In this document: positions 37,657 to 51,000 of the stretch, in pieces
How positions within the stretch are numbered: the first letter of the stretch is position 1
Layout of the letters: each line of letters begins with the position of its first letter
Assembly: GCA_963995525.1 (NCBI GenBank)
Contig: OZ023213.1
Coordinates: forward strand, 14,407,533 to 14,471,532
Direction: 5' to 3'
Source of the DNA: Escarpia spicata
Taxonomy: Eukaryota; Annelida; Polychaeta; Sabellida; Siboglinidae
Length of the DNA: 64,000 nt
The notes under the pieces: generated by a model
What the model was told of the DNA's origin: nothing
The model's input: the letters and a program-made list of their open reading frames with translations, nothing else
The model's database searches: none
Position numbers and translations under genes: made by a program

Positions 37657-38458
37657 CTGATATAACATAGTCCTATATGTAATGTACATTTCGTATACAT
37701 TACTTCAGACAAAACGGTCTCCGTTGAATTTATAACCCTTTTGTTATACATGACGCCTTACTATAACACCACATTTTCGACATGTCATAGTCAAACAAAT
37801 AACGGCTCGGTTCCTTGGAAAAGACTCGGCCTCCGTGCCAAGCAATCTCGTGTGTGACATGTTCAAATGGTGTTCGGTATATGTTATTTTATTCAAAAAG
37901 TGGTCGCGTACCTTTGCAATAAAAATGGCCTATGCTTTAACCCGGGATAAAAATTCGAAAAGTGGTCGGATACCTTTGCAATAAAAATGGCCTATGCTTT
38001 AACATGGAGTGAACATTTCCTATGCTTTAACCCGGCTGTCGACTATGAGAAAATCCGCCGTTTTCGTTTACAAGTTTTGGGGAAATCCCTATCTCTCCCA
38101 CGTTAAAAATCCCTATCTTTAACCCGGGAGTGGTAATGCGCAAAATGCGCCTCTCGAAAACCGTTTTCGGAGTAAATCGGAAGTTAATTGTAAATGAGAT
38201 TTCTCGTTTACCCGTTTTGGGGGGATCCCTATCTCTCCCATGTTAAAAATCCCTATCTTTAACCCAGGAGCGGTATGCGAGAAGTCGTTTACAAGATTTG
38301 GGGGGATTCCTATCTCTCCCGTGTTAAAAATCCTATCCTTTAACCAGTGACCGTATTTGTGCGCGCTGTGCGCGGTCTGGCTCAAATCCCTATCTCTTAA
38401 CATGGGGTTCCACCGGCTTCAATCAATGTATACACTGTACACCTCCCCTATTACTACT
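37657..38458 (-). repeat. Right terminal inverted repeat
   Basis: Complement of 33,365-34,170 with few differences, including identical outer 26 bases and the same seven GGTTAAAG-type motifs. Confidence 0.9.
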
Positions 38459-38464
38459 GTCCTC
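38459..38464. repeat. Right target-site duplication, gtcctc
   Basis: Directly adjoins the right terminus. After it the sequence continues as the complement of 4,488 and below. Confidence 0.85.
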
Positions 38465-41400
38465 TATGTAGTACCTGCAAACAGATACCGAGTAAAGAAA
38501 ACATGCAAACTGAGTGTTGTCATAGTTGAATATTTGCACTACTTCTATTTTGTATTATGTTGGATGGGGATGGTAGTAACGGTGCCGTGTCGACTGTTAA
38601 TCTCAGGTATTTTTGTTTTATGCAGTACACACCAAGGTGTCTAATGGTACACACTTCAACGAATTGATTTATCTCGCCAGTTCGTATTCTGGCGACTTCA
38701 TATTTTTGCAACATCGAGGGTGCCTTGCGTGATAGCTTAAACATGACTTAAAGGTCGAGGGATGTAGGCAAGCTAGCAGAGTTTGCGTCGCCTCTCTCTC
38801 GACAACTCGTTTCCTCGATAACATCGGTCGTTGCTTTATCTTGCTACCACACATTGTAATTCGTTTCATGAACGACGTAGAACATGAAGAACTTTCTTAC
38901 AAAAACAATCTATCAATCAAGTGCCATGTTCGGGCTCGAGCGTAGGCAGATCTCTGATGACTGTCAACCAACCGGACCGGTCATGGCACATCTGGGTCGC
39001 GGTGGTAGTGTCACTGCCATCAGTGGTCAGGTCATTGGCGATGGAGTCGGACAACGGGTCTTGGCTCGTCCTCTTGGGCGGCGCCATACTGCAGTCTCTG
39101 AATCAAAACAGGGGTGCCCATACCTGCGGAGGCGGTGTTGACATAGGAGGGATGAGGTAGTGGGTTGACCGGTTCTATCACGCATAGAGCATACAGTAGC
39201 GTGTTGTTGCCAAAAGGTACATAATAGGCAACGCTAGTAGCGCATATCAAACACGTTTTCTTATTAAACACGTTACTCTATTGGACATGTTGATCCGATT
39301 ATGTTGTAATTGACCAGAAATGTCATATATTGTGGAGGACAAAGCAACAAGTGCATCATTGAACTCATGCTTGACAGAACAGTTGATTTATTTACTTCTC
39401 CAACTGCGCTTAGTCGAAACAGAGCATAGCGACGGCTATGAAATAACTGTGTTTACTACCTGTGGCGCAACGAATTAATACCAAACTCAAGAGGTTGGTC
39501 AAGGCGTCGTGCTCGCCAACTCTCTGCGCTACCTTGGCGGCGGTATATATGCTGGTGTTCCCTATTGAAAACATCGTTCGACCGACCAGTCTCTCATTGT
39601 TTATGCCATTGTAACATGCAATGGTTCTTCAAATGGGCATTCTCACGCGTACGTCTCTCCCATCGGACATGTCTTCCAAGAGAGTTAAAAACTCAAACAA
39701 TCTCGATGTCTTTGCAGTGTTCTAAACACATTGATCTATATTCAAGTTTGGTTATGAAAAGCCTAATATTTTATTTTGCAACATATAACATTAGTTGATT
39801 CTCTTGAATCCTGTACACATTGTGGATTTGGCGATTTTCCTATATCGATTTCATGATTTAGTATTATACAGTATACATATTGAAGATAATAAGAGAGAGA
39901 GGTTTGAAGTTACATGTCTGATTCGCATGATACCTCCCGAAACATGTAGACCGCCCGACTTGCAACATCTCTCGTGTCTCTATGATATTATACATCATGT
40001 ATTTTATGGCTTTCTGCTACATAGAATACATAAACCGCCATGTATAATGTAAAGTCATCATCTGCCACCGCACGGTTTAACAGACGTATTTTTGCGTAAG
40101 TTGATCATACTTGTTTGCACTCCACATCATACGTCACACTACGTCTACTGTCATAAGTTCACTTATGTTGTTCGCCGAACATAATATTGTTTTGTTTATC
40201 ACGGATAAAAAAGTTGGATTTACAATGGTATCGAGTTTGTTGTTGTTGTGGGGTCTTTAATAGGACGGTGATTGCAAATTTAGAAAATGAGTTTCGCGGA
40301 TATTGCGGAGTGTTACTTGGTCTAACATTTCCATTTCTTTATATCCCACTTACCCTATTTAATCCAGCCTTTCGAAAGAGGATGTTCTTTACATTTTGTG
40401 TGTACCACAATGTTATAATGCTTGACAGCAATGCAGTCTTCGTCTTTATACATAATCTTTTTCAGCGTGTTTGATGATATTTCATATATATAGGGGTGGG
40501 TGTTGAACAGTAGCAGGATCATCATTTTATAACTTTATGTGACACAAGTGATGAATATATCATTAGTGGTGGTTGTGTTGTCAGTTGTAGCTATGTCAGC
40601 AGTGAATCTGCGCCTGCAGTAGCAGAATGAAACTCGACAGTTATGATGTGAGTTTCTGTCATGCCCGGAATTATATGTTGGAACGTATTTGGCGTAGCAA
40701 CATCTAGACAAGCAAGATCTGTTTCGCATGTATATTTCGCCTAAACTTGGTACCATAACGTGAGTGGTCCTGAGACTGTTGAAGTGCGGCGGTGTTTGGT
40801 GAATTGATGATACCACAGCTGGCTTTTACTGAGATGGAGGATGCACGGACAACGGTCATCTTGGCTTCCTTTGTAAATAAGCCGTTATATCATGTTTTTC
40901 TCTCCCCCAATATGATTCCTTTTCTCAAAACAGCTTCCGCTAATTCTTCTTAGAACGGTGCACAATTTCGCACGGCCTTTTCCATCGCCTGCTTCCAGCA
41001 ATTGCATTGAGTGTTCATCAAGGTCCGCACGTCGTCAGTAATTTCTTGTTAGAAGAAATCCATTGCAGAGCTCACCACGATGAGCTTCACGTTCTCGATG
41101 TGTTTTCCAAGCTATTGCACGCCAATTCTCATCGTTGGTGAAAATGGACATCACTAACAATACAAAGCATGTATACATTTTGTGTGTGAAATAATTGACA
41201 CTCCACGAAATGCATTGATAGTGCATGAACGACAATGCATAGACAACATACGCCACTTTAAATCTACAATTTATAGTGACATGCATTAATGAGAAGGTCA
41301 ATACATTATGTTTTAAAAACATATCTTAATGTTAAGTATATGCCCGACAACAAAATCATAATAACTAAACTCACTTTTGTATTAAATGTTGTTTTGAGTC

Positions 41401-41723
41401 AAAACTACCTCTTGAAACAATAGTATCGTGTTTTCCTCATTATACTATTACAACTTTAGTGCATAAATAATGTTAACAAATGCCTACAGTAGAGCGACTG
41501 TGATTTCACACAAAACAACGTTATCACGCGAAATGCATAGTTAAGATTGGTTTATTTTGTGCAACACAACATAGACATGTGTTATGTTATTAGTGATGCA
41601 GCTAAGCAACATGATGAAGACATGCCGGACAAAAGCAAAAATATTTTCCTGACAATCTGTGTGCCATGAATTTTTATAAATTTATTGGAACCAAGTCACA
41701 TGACCTTGCTGGAGCCTTTTTAG

Positions 41724-43536
41724 CTACTTAGACAAAATGGTAGAAGAAAACATTGAACAATTCGTCGCCAATTTGCCGATGAGGATTACGACTACATCAG
41801 TGTCCACAGTGTGCACCAAGCAGGTGTTAGAACCACTCTCCATGGCATCTTGCATTTGGATAAGTATTCTTGTATCCGCTTCCTCGTGGTCACACTTCAA
41901 CATGCAGTGGCCGGTGCCTCTGCTGACAACTGTGCTGCCAGATATAATGATGAGCTGCTTGTCTTCTTTGCATTCTGCAGACACAACAATGCTGGAAAGG
42001 AATGCAAAGAGATTTTGCTTATTGGTGGAGTCACATAGGTAATCTGCCCAGTTCCCTGGAACCGTAATATTTGTTTACCAGCAACCTTCCGTATTATTCC
42101 TTTGCCACGTTTCTCTCTGGTTGAATCTTTGATGCTGCTGGATACATACGTGTTCCAGACCTCGTCAACTCTTATAAAGGTGTCCAACTGCTGCATGCTG
42201 TGTGGAAGAAATACGCGACTGGTATATTCAACAAATGTGGTGATGTTAATGCTTGGCAGGACGTGCACAACAGCAGCACCATCAATAACTTTCACACCGA
42301 ATGATCTAGGAGGTTCTGTATGTAGCTCATCCGTCTCTTGGGTCAGAATGCTCAACAAATCCGACTTCTTCCTTTGTCGTGTCGTAGTTTACGTCTGTCA
42401 GAGAGATATGGAGAATATGGGTCATTGCCATGCTTGAAGAAAGTTCCCATGTCTCCATCCCTATTCTACATGACTATTATATAATTTGGAGAAGAGTGAC
42501 ACATCATCCTTCAGCAGTGAGATCTGTCCTGCCTGTTTGGTCTTTGCCTTGGGTGTTGGACAACTTAACAAAGACAGTTAGTTTTTGTTATAGCCCCAAG
42601 GATAGATCGAAAGTTTGCAGTCAGTTAGCACTCATTGACGGTAAGCGTTGTATTGCTCCCTCCCCACTATTTCCACGGTACGAACTGTTTTCACAACAGA
42701 CTCGTCGAGCACATTCCGAGAGTCCATTGTTAACAGTTCAGGGCTGCCATCTAGGAAAAGATTGCTCATCTCCGGGATAGCCTGAACAAGACCAAATGTT
42801 TGCTCTTTGAATGTTTTCTGTGTTGAGAGTCCGTCCTCGTGGTGTTTTGTTTTGATTTTCTTCATCTGAGGTAAACTCCTCCTCAAACTCTTGACGAATT
42901 CGTGCTTGCTCAAGTCCAGCTGTCATCCATTTCTTGAAAGCTGAAGGCTTCTCTACCAGTCCCACTGCACCCCCTGTATCCTTCACCAGGTCAATATTTG
43001 GCTCGTGAGCCTGGTCAATTGATATGGGTGAGAATCGCCTAGATGTCTTCGAAAAAACACATTGATCTCTGTCTTTGAATTCGTCTTGGATGGCTGGAGG
43101 TAGGCTCTCCATGTGTTGCATGCGTACGGGAATCCACCTGTCATAGTTCTGATGATCAAGGGAAAAGAACCAACCCACTCACCAAAGCCTTCAGTCATTC
43201 CACATACAAGGGGAAGTCTCGTTCGTTCTGGGTTTGCCCGCACGAAAATCAAAACTAATTATTTCCATCTTGAGGATGGTATCCCAATACTGAAATGTTG
43301 GGCTCTTGCTGGTCATATCTAGTCTCCAAATTTCTTTGGCCCTCTCGTCGTGTAGTCCTTCAGTCTTAGTGTATGTGGAGGCATCGTGCTGGAGTTTCGC
43401 CAGGGTCACAGCATTCACTTGGTGGGCATATCTTGTCCTGATGAGGTGTGATGCCTTGAGTAAGGAGTCAGCTGTTCCACAGGAGGCGATTCCTGCTTGG
43501 GTCAGTGCAGTTGTCCACCCAGCGGCCTTCAAGTAG
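41724..43536 (-). pseudogene. Broken copy of an uncharacterised animal gene family (right arm)
   Basis: Minus-strand blocks in gene order: 43,532-43,191 (S-C-G-T-A-D-S-L-L-K-A-S-H-L-I-R-T-R-Y); 43,178-42,738 (G-W-F-F-S-L-D-H-Q-N-Y-D-R-W-I-P-V); 42,913-42,632; 42,358-41,897 (V-L-P-S-I-N-I-T-T-F-V-E-Y, then V-D-E-V-W-N-T-Y-V); and 41,984-41,724 (H-E-E-A-D-T-R-I-L-I-Q-M and H-T-V-D-T-D-V-V-V-I-L-I). This resembles a family of large unnamed proteins in cnidarians, fish and molluscs. The blocks lie in different frames with stops between them, so the gene is dead. The better-kept E-E-A-D-T-R motif supports a common source with the left arm. Confidence 0.65.
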
Positions 43537-43539
43537 TCC

Positions 43540-45553
43540 CCGAATGTTTTTCACATTGCCATTTCAATATGGAGACCACCGAATATGCTTACACTCTTGT
43601 CCTCGCCATGTGTTTGAGGCCAGTTCCACTGGGCAAACTTGGCCAGTATATACAGTGGTGCATCTAAAGTAATCACTGGAATCCCTCTAAAGATGATTCT
43701 ATTTCAGCAAATTACCAAACACTGGCAATGTTATATGGATTAGTTCATTTGCAAGTCAGCCAGTTCTAAATACTACATATCAGTTAAAACCATCCTGCAC
43801 CCGGTGGCGAACAGGCTAAAATGAAGCAAAATAACAATTTTTGGACATGTGGTGACCCAAATATGGTTCGGAATGGAAAGCCGATAGAAGATTCGTGATT
43901 AATGTGCAAAATATGTATAGATCCCGATAATACATTTATCAAATACCGAAGCAAACTTACTTTTAAAAAGCGTCCAATTGTGTCAGTTATATCGCTATGT
44001 CTGTATGCAAACGTTATTAAACACCCAGTAAGTTTCTTGCGAAATCACAATTAATAACTGTAACACAACAGAACGTGGTTCAACCGAACTCCGCTGACAG
44101 ATGACTTGAAAAACACGAAAACACAGAATATTGTTAAAACAGATTATGAGTGAGTCGGCAGCACATGAATCAATTGCATTATACATTGTTTGATGAACGG
44201 AAAATGATTGGAACAAATGTGAGAATACGAAGCTTGAATGCTGAATTATCTGTTCAACATCCGTGAAACATGGACAATGCATGATACACTAGAAAGGACA
44301 CTAAACCTTTCTCATATACAATACCAACAAAAAATACGAAGCATTCGCAGATGTGACAAGACAATCTAAAGACATTCTTGCCAAAACATTCCTACTGCTA
44401 GCGTTACGAATTCTACCCCATCTTCGAATAAAGTGGGTGGGAAACGTGTGCATGTTGGACTTTCCAAGTATGTTTTCCTTGGAGCTGTAGGAGGAAAGAA
44501 ATTGCCAGATAAATCACATTTTCGATATAGAAGATGTTGTCGAAGATATCGAACATTCTGACATTCTGTTTGAGACATGAACATGCTGTCGTTAACACCA
44601 GTTGTGACATTGACCATTTAAGACCATGGCGTCACAAAAACGTTTTTTGGCTAAATAACTTATTCGGAACACTAACCACACTCCCAATCACAGATGGCAT
44701 TCCATTACGACACTTCCGTACGTTGATCAGGCCTATCTATTCCATATGGATGGTGGCCAGGACGGGATTAGTGGCATAACAGACGGACTCACAGTTTGAC
44801 GTGTACGTGCATATAGGTCGTGTCACCCAATTGGCCCAACAGGTCAATTCACCTACAATATACTATAAATCGCTGTTGGATCGCTATGCCGTATACGTCG
44901 CTAATGCTCCTATTAAGCCATTTTCAGTAGGCAACCGAACCTTGATTATAAATATTAAAATACGCTATGTAAATATATCCAGTGTTATTATCGATCATTT
45001 CCACTACTCACAGCGAACCAGGTTGACTTTCAGATGAAATTACTTTTGAATTGTGAAATTGTGATTGCGTGTATCTATATGAGGGATTGGTAAAATAATT
45101 GTTTTAATGTCATTTCAACAACGAACTTTTTTAATATCACATACATTTAACAAAATCGAACGCCATTTGTATTTGTAGTCAAAGGATTTACACCGACGTT
45201 ATCCATAAGTCAATGTAATGTTGATACTTACGATGTCAAAGTATGGGCATCTTTATTTAAAATTGTAACTCCTAAAATGTTTTCTATATAACATTATATC
45301 TTGGTTTCAATTGCATACATATTTGGATCGGATTTGTGTCGAGAAATACATATATATGCAATACAGCTCATTTTATATTGAAACAATGTGAACTATCGCA
45401 CTTTCACAGTTGAAATGCCATGAACAACAATGCCATTGACATGTCAGCAACACATTACTGGTTGTTAGTACAGTTTCCCCAGTAAAACAGAGAGTACGCT
45501 GTTGGTTGCAGCGATTCGTTAGAATAACCACTTGACCGGAAGGGATTCTATGC
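43540..45553. other. Intergenic region upstream of the transporter
   Basis: No gene or repeat family is recognised. It should contain the promoter and 5' UTR of the SLC1 gene, but no clear TATA box or start-site motif is assigned. Confidence 0.4.
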
Positions 45554-45577
45554 ATGGACATTGAATATAAAGAAAAG
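45554..45577 (+). CDS. SLC1A: SLC1 exon 1 (proposed start)
   Basis: ATG opens an 8-codon frame (M-D-I-E-Y-K-E-K) ending at a strong donor (AAAAG|gtaagttc), phase 0. It joins in frame to exon 2. An overlapping upstream ATG at 45,550 in another frame stops after four codons. The start has no homology support, only the splice site and the phase. Confidence 0.45.
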
Positions 45578-47959
45578 GTAAGTTCTTATATAGTGCTGTA
45601 TCCAGTCCTCATGACTGCACAAAGCTGTACTGCGCCACACCACACCGTTGAACAACAAGCATTATATTAAAGCGCGCAATCTTTTTTAAAACAAAGTTTT
45701 GACTGTTACGTCACAACTGCAGACATGGCATGCTCTATTTTGCGGTAACGTGTCTTTACAAATTGGAAGTATTTCGGTTTCCGTTAATGTGTTGTAATCA
45801 CACATATATATGTATATGTACTTGTTAGTATCGTTGAATAATATTGGCTCTCAGTGCGAACTGTCTGACGCCATCTTACGCAATCAACCAGCAAATAATA
45901 TAGATAACGTTCAGGTAAGGAATTGCGATTTAATCAAACTAGAGTAAATGCTGGATTGTATTCCGAACAATCGATTTATTTTACAGACAAATTGTATTCG
46001 CTCGTCACCATCATTGTATCGTTTATAATCGCAACCATTGACGCGTTATACTTGTGTTTGTGTCACCAATCACAATGCAGCGTTGTTTTGTTGTAACAAC
46101 TGACATTGTATAATTGTTTTTCACCACTGACGCTTTAGACTTGTGATTTTGTCAGCAGTGCCATTGTAGCTTTATATTAATGTTATTAATGTAATTGTAT
46201 CATTGTGTTGTTGTCATCACTGTCACCGTAACGTTGTTTTGTCATCACCAATATCATTGAAACAGTGTGTTGTTGTTAATGCCATTGACTGTGTAAGCTT
46301 ACGATCTTGTCACCTTGTCACTGGATCGGTGTGTTGTTCTCACCAGTGACACTGCAGCGTTGTGTCGATTTCCCCATTTAAACGATAGTGACCTTGTTTT
46401 GATGGCACCCCTGAAACAGTAGCATTGTGTTTTGTAACCAGCAACATTGTATTCTTGCGTTATTATCACGACACCGACGCCTTGCCTTGTTTTAGCCAGC
46501 TTATTACGAAGAAGGTTGTCATTAAAGGAGAAGTGTCCAGCATGATATTGGATGAAATTCAGAGAAACAAGGTCAGGCTATGTTGCACGTCGACTCTCTT
46601 GGTCGCATGTCCAATACAGATTGTTTCGAAACTGGACATGCCGTTTTCTATTTGAACATGTTCACCTTCCAAATTGCGAAAATTGCCATAAACATGGTTT
46701 GGCGGGCAATGTAACTTCATCGTAGTTAACACAGTTAAGTTCATTGTATTACATAATATATGAGCACATTTCATAAGATCTTTTTAAGGCAGTGACATGC
46801 CGTGCGCTATGGTTAGAAAACAACAATCCCACAGATATAACACAAGTTCTAATCCTCTTACTAACGATTCCAATTTTGACCCATTTCATTCACTCAATAT
46901 TGCTTTATTTAACTTTACTGTATAGCGAGTATATGGTTATGCCAGTGATATATCACGTAATTTTAACCACGTATATATATATGTGTGTGTGTGTGTATGT
47001 GGTTTGAAAATTGTCAAATAAACGAAACACATTGTAAGCAAAGAAGGACATTTGTTTCAAAATCAATTTTTTTTCTCAATAAACAACTCAACAATTAGCT
47101 GGCGACAGATTGATTGTTTCAGATCAAGGGATGGATCAGCGACAACCTGCTGCTGGTTATCACATTGTGCGGGGTGTTTCTGGGCATTCTCGTGGGGATA
47201 CTCTTTCGGATGGCTAGTCCAAGCGATGACGTCATCATGTTGGTCTCCTTTCCCGGCGAGATATTAGTGAGGATGTTTAAGATGATGATGTTACCGCTCA
47301 TCGTGTCCAGCCTTGTGGTAGGTACGTACACCCTTAGTCGACATGCGAAACAATATATATTCTGTCTCTTCTTTTCTTCAGGTTTAATAATGTATAGTGC
47401 ATGAGTGTATGTATGCATACATGCACTTACTTTTGTATGAATGTGTGCATGTTTGCATGCATATATGAATATGTTTGTCTATCCGTATGTGTGTCCGTAT
47501 GCTCTCTGAATCTCTCTAGGCCTTTCCCAGCTTAACCCGAGGGTGTGTGGACAAATGGGTAGGCGGGCACTCGTCTACTACATCATCACTACGGTCCTAG
47601 CAGTAGCCGTAGGCGTTATCTGTGTGCTATTCCTACACCCGGGTGACGCCTCCGCCAAAAGGGGCTTTGGCTCTGGGACGATCAAACCTGAGACTGGCGA
47701 GAAGGTGCAAACCGTGGACCCGATACTGGACCTTTTCAGGTATCAACAGCCGCCGGTGGCGCCTCATAGTGTAATCACTGTTGTGCAGATGTATGAATGT
47801 CTTAAACGTACAGTTAATAGTGGTAGCAATACAGCGGTTATCCACGTAGAGGTCCATGTCATTTCAGTCTTCGAGTTTTGAAGTATATATAGCGGAAGAC
47901 CTACTTCACGTTCTCGCAGTTTGTAATGATTATGTTTGTTAAAATGTGAATATTATATA

Positions 47960-48025
<66 letters not shown>

Positions 48026-51000
48026 CATCATCATTGTGTAGCCGTAGTATCCCGTGGTTGGGCTATGGCCTCAACATGTCGTTTCCAAATCTGCCTGTCT
48101 TGCGCTATCCTCTGCCAGATGATGACCTTCCAGTACTAGTTTAGTTCGTCTTTCCACCGACTCGCCGGTCTTCCTCTAGATCGGTTCCCTTCGAAAGGTC
48201 TCCAGGTTGTGATACGTGATGTCCATCGGTTATCTAGTCTGCTGATGTGCTCTGCCCAGGTCCACTTCTGTCTTCTGATTTGTTTTATCACGTCTATGTC
48301 CTTTGTTTTCTGCCTTACCAATATGTTTTTTTTCTCCCGATATATGATGTTTAAAATACTTCTTTCCATCTTCGTTTGTGCGGCTGTCAGCTTGTTCTTT
48401 GCATGTATGGTGAATGCCCATGTTTCCGCGCCGCATGTCATTGCTGGACTTACGCATAAGTTGAAGATTCTTTGAATCTCCTTGTCTTGGTTTTTATCTC
48501 TGATGCTGTATTGCTGTCTCAGATAGACGTAGCTTTATCTGCGTCGTGTTGATATATATAGGTGTGTCATTTTCTAGCATCACTTTTGTCTTCGAGATGT
48601 TCATCTTGATACCTTATTTATCACTTTGATCAGTTAGCTCCAGCAGCATGTTTTGTAGTTCTCTTCGTAGTCGACGAAAGCGATGCATAGCGGTATATTA
48701 TATTATAGGCACTTCTTTTTCAGTTGGTTTATGACGTGCATGTGGTCTGTCGTTGAGTACCTGCTTTTGAATCCTGCTTGCTCGTGGTTGGTTTTCGTCC
48801 AGTGTCATCTCTAGTCTATTCGTTAGTATCTTTGTGAATAATTTATAGATGTTTAATAACAGACATATCGGTATGTAGTTCTTTAAGTCTTTCTTATTTC
48901 GCTTCTTGTAGAGTATCAGCATCTTTGCGTTCCTCCAAGCCGTTGGTTTTCGTCTTTTTGATAAGCATTTAGTATACAGTTTAGCAAATGTCATCGTGAT
49001 GATATCTTCCTTTCCTTTTAATCTTTACATGGTCGTTGCCTGATGTCTTCACATTCTTCATATCTCTTAGCGCAGCTTCCACTTCCCATGGTGTTATCTC
49101 TGATACCTCTTTTGGGTCGGTGTGAATCAGGATACTCTGTTCACTGTCATATAGCTCGATGTAGAATTCCACTATTTGTTCCATAGTCTTATTTTGTTCT
49201 TGTATTCCTCTACCCTGCTTGTCTAGACGTGTAATCAATCAGTCTGTCTCGGCCTAGCGCCTGCGTTCTTCTTGCTTACTTCAGGCTCCTTGACGACATA
49301 ATCGTTTCTCGTATGATCTCTTGTTTGTACTTTCTGACGCCGTTATCCTCTATTTCTCGTCGTTTCTTCATTAATGCTCGTGTCTGTGACGATATTCTCG
49401 TTGGATCATCTCAGGGATGTTTTCGCTCATGGTGTCGATGTCGTCTATTTCCTGTAGTGTCTCGAATCGATTTCGCAGTTCGAGTTAGAAGTCGATCTTT
49501 TTGCCTTCCGATTTGTGTGGTATCTACACTCTGTGGTCTCTTGTTTACCAACTTCTTCCTTTCAGCCTTGACTCCAGTTTGATGTTGATCATTACCATTC
49601 TGTGGTCACTTCCAATGTTGACTTGGTTGATGACAGTTACGTCAGTGACCATGTCTGGCTTGTTTGTTCAATTTCGTTCTTCTTTTCTCCATTTGGGCTT
49701 TTCCATATCCATCTCCTCCCTGCTTTCTTCTGGAACATGGTATTCATGATTTTGTACTTTCTTGACGTTGCCCATTCTACAAAGGTGTCGTCTCTTTCGG
49801 TTCTCACACCTAAGCCAAATTTGTCTGTTGCCGTTTCCGAAATGTTTGTTCGTTTCCCTACTTACGCAATAAATATCCAATCACTATCGTATGGTGGGTT
49901 GGTATGGTCTTGTCCAAGTGGTTGTAGAAGTTGTATACGTCTTCCTCTGAGTATGATGTTGTTGGTGCATATACTTGTACCATCTTCAGCTTGTCGAGCT
50001 TTGTTATGCATAGAAGAAGTGTTGCTACTCTGGGGTTGATGCTGTTAAACCTTACTATGTTGTCTTTCCATTTCCTGTTTATGAGAAAGCCTGACATTCT
50101 TGACCCAGAGATTCTTGGCACCCCGTGCACGTAACCATACTTGACCAGAACCGCCTCCTTGGTCTTAGACTCTTTTGATGCTGCTGGAGACTGGGGGCCT
50201 TGGCGTCATTGTACTTTGTATGGTGGTATTGTTGGCCTACCCTCCCACGCTGGCCGGTGCGGGTTGGAAGGGGGAGACGTAGGGTGAACGAAATTGCCCT
50301 AGTTTCTACACGGCAGCCATTTGAACCCCGGTCCGTCCAGTGGAGTGTCCGGTACTCTAACCACTCGACCACTGCGCCATATATATATCTCTCTTTTTGT
50401 ATTAAACACGAACTGCACGAATGTATTTTAATTCTTAATTCTTTTCTTATATATTTTTTTTTACTTTAATTTTTTTATTATCATATTTACTTACTTATTT
50501 ATATGTATATACATAAATTTATGTATATATATATATATATATATGTGAATGTGTGTATATATATATACTGGATATGCATATATTATTTTAATTTTAATAT
50601 ACATATAAATAAGTAAGTAAATATGATAATAAAAAAATTTAATTAAAAAAATATATATAAGAAAATAATTAAGAATTAAAATAAAATCGTGCAGTTCGTG
50701 TTTAATATAAAAAGTAACGTATTGTCAATCACTATAATAGAAGCTGTCGTTGCTGCATGTAGAGGTGAGTTCCACTGAGTGAATGAGCGTGCTTAGAACG
50801 AGTTTCGCTTGGTGGTGTAATAGGTTAGAAGTGTTCGTATTTTGTATTCAATGTTGTAGTGTTATTTATACAAAATAAATTGCCACTTTTAAAATATTAA
50901 ACTAAATTTATCATTACTAACAAATAGATCGCTAAACTGGGTGTTATGGAATTGGAAATACTGCTACCGAGTAAATTATCATACATCTTATGGTTTTACC

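Larger units (their letters stand above)
33365..38458. mobile_element. Long-TIR (foldback-like) element, 5,094 bp, with target-site duplication
   Basis: The termini are AGTAGTAATAGGGGAGGTGT at the left and its exact complement at the right. The inverted repeats run about 806 and 802 bp. The element is flanked by gtcctc on both sides, and the unoccupied site is preserved at 4,489-4,494. The interior holds a 60-bp minisatellite, a long TCAC array, a CA tract, a CCT-rich minisatellite and about 860 bp of unique DNA. No transposase frame is found, so it must have moved in trans. Long TIRs with internal tandem arrays recall Foldback/Galileo-type and other long-TIR non-autonomous DNA transposons. 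The family cannot be named from sequence alone. Confidence 0.85.
32526..43328 (-). repeat. Right arm of the large inverted duplication
   Basis: Inverted match to 1-5,358, interrupted by the 5,094-bp element. The arm also contains about 39,460-40,320, which has no equivalent at that position in the left arm. Small frames shared with the left arm are at 38,520-38,744 and 39,032-39,271 (minus strand). Apart from the broken gene at its outer end, nothing functional is recognised. Confidence 0.85.
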
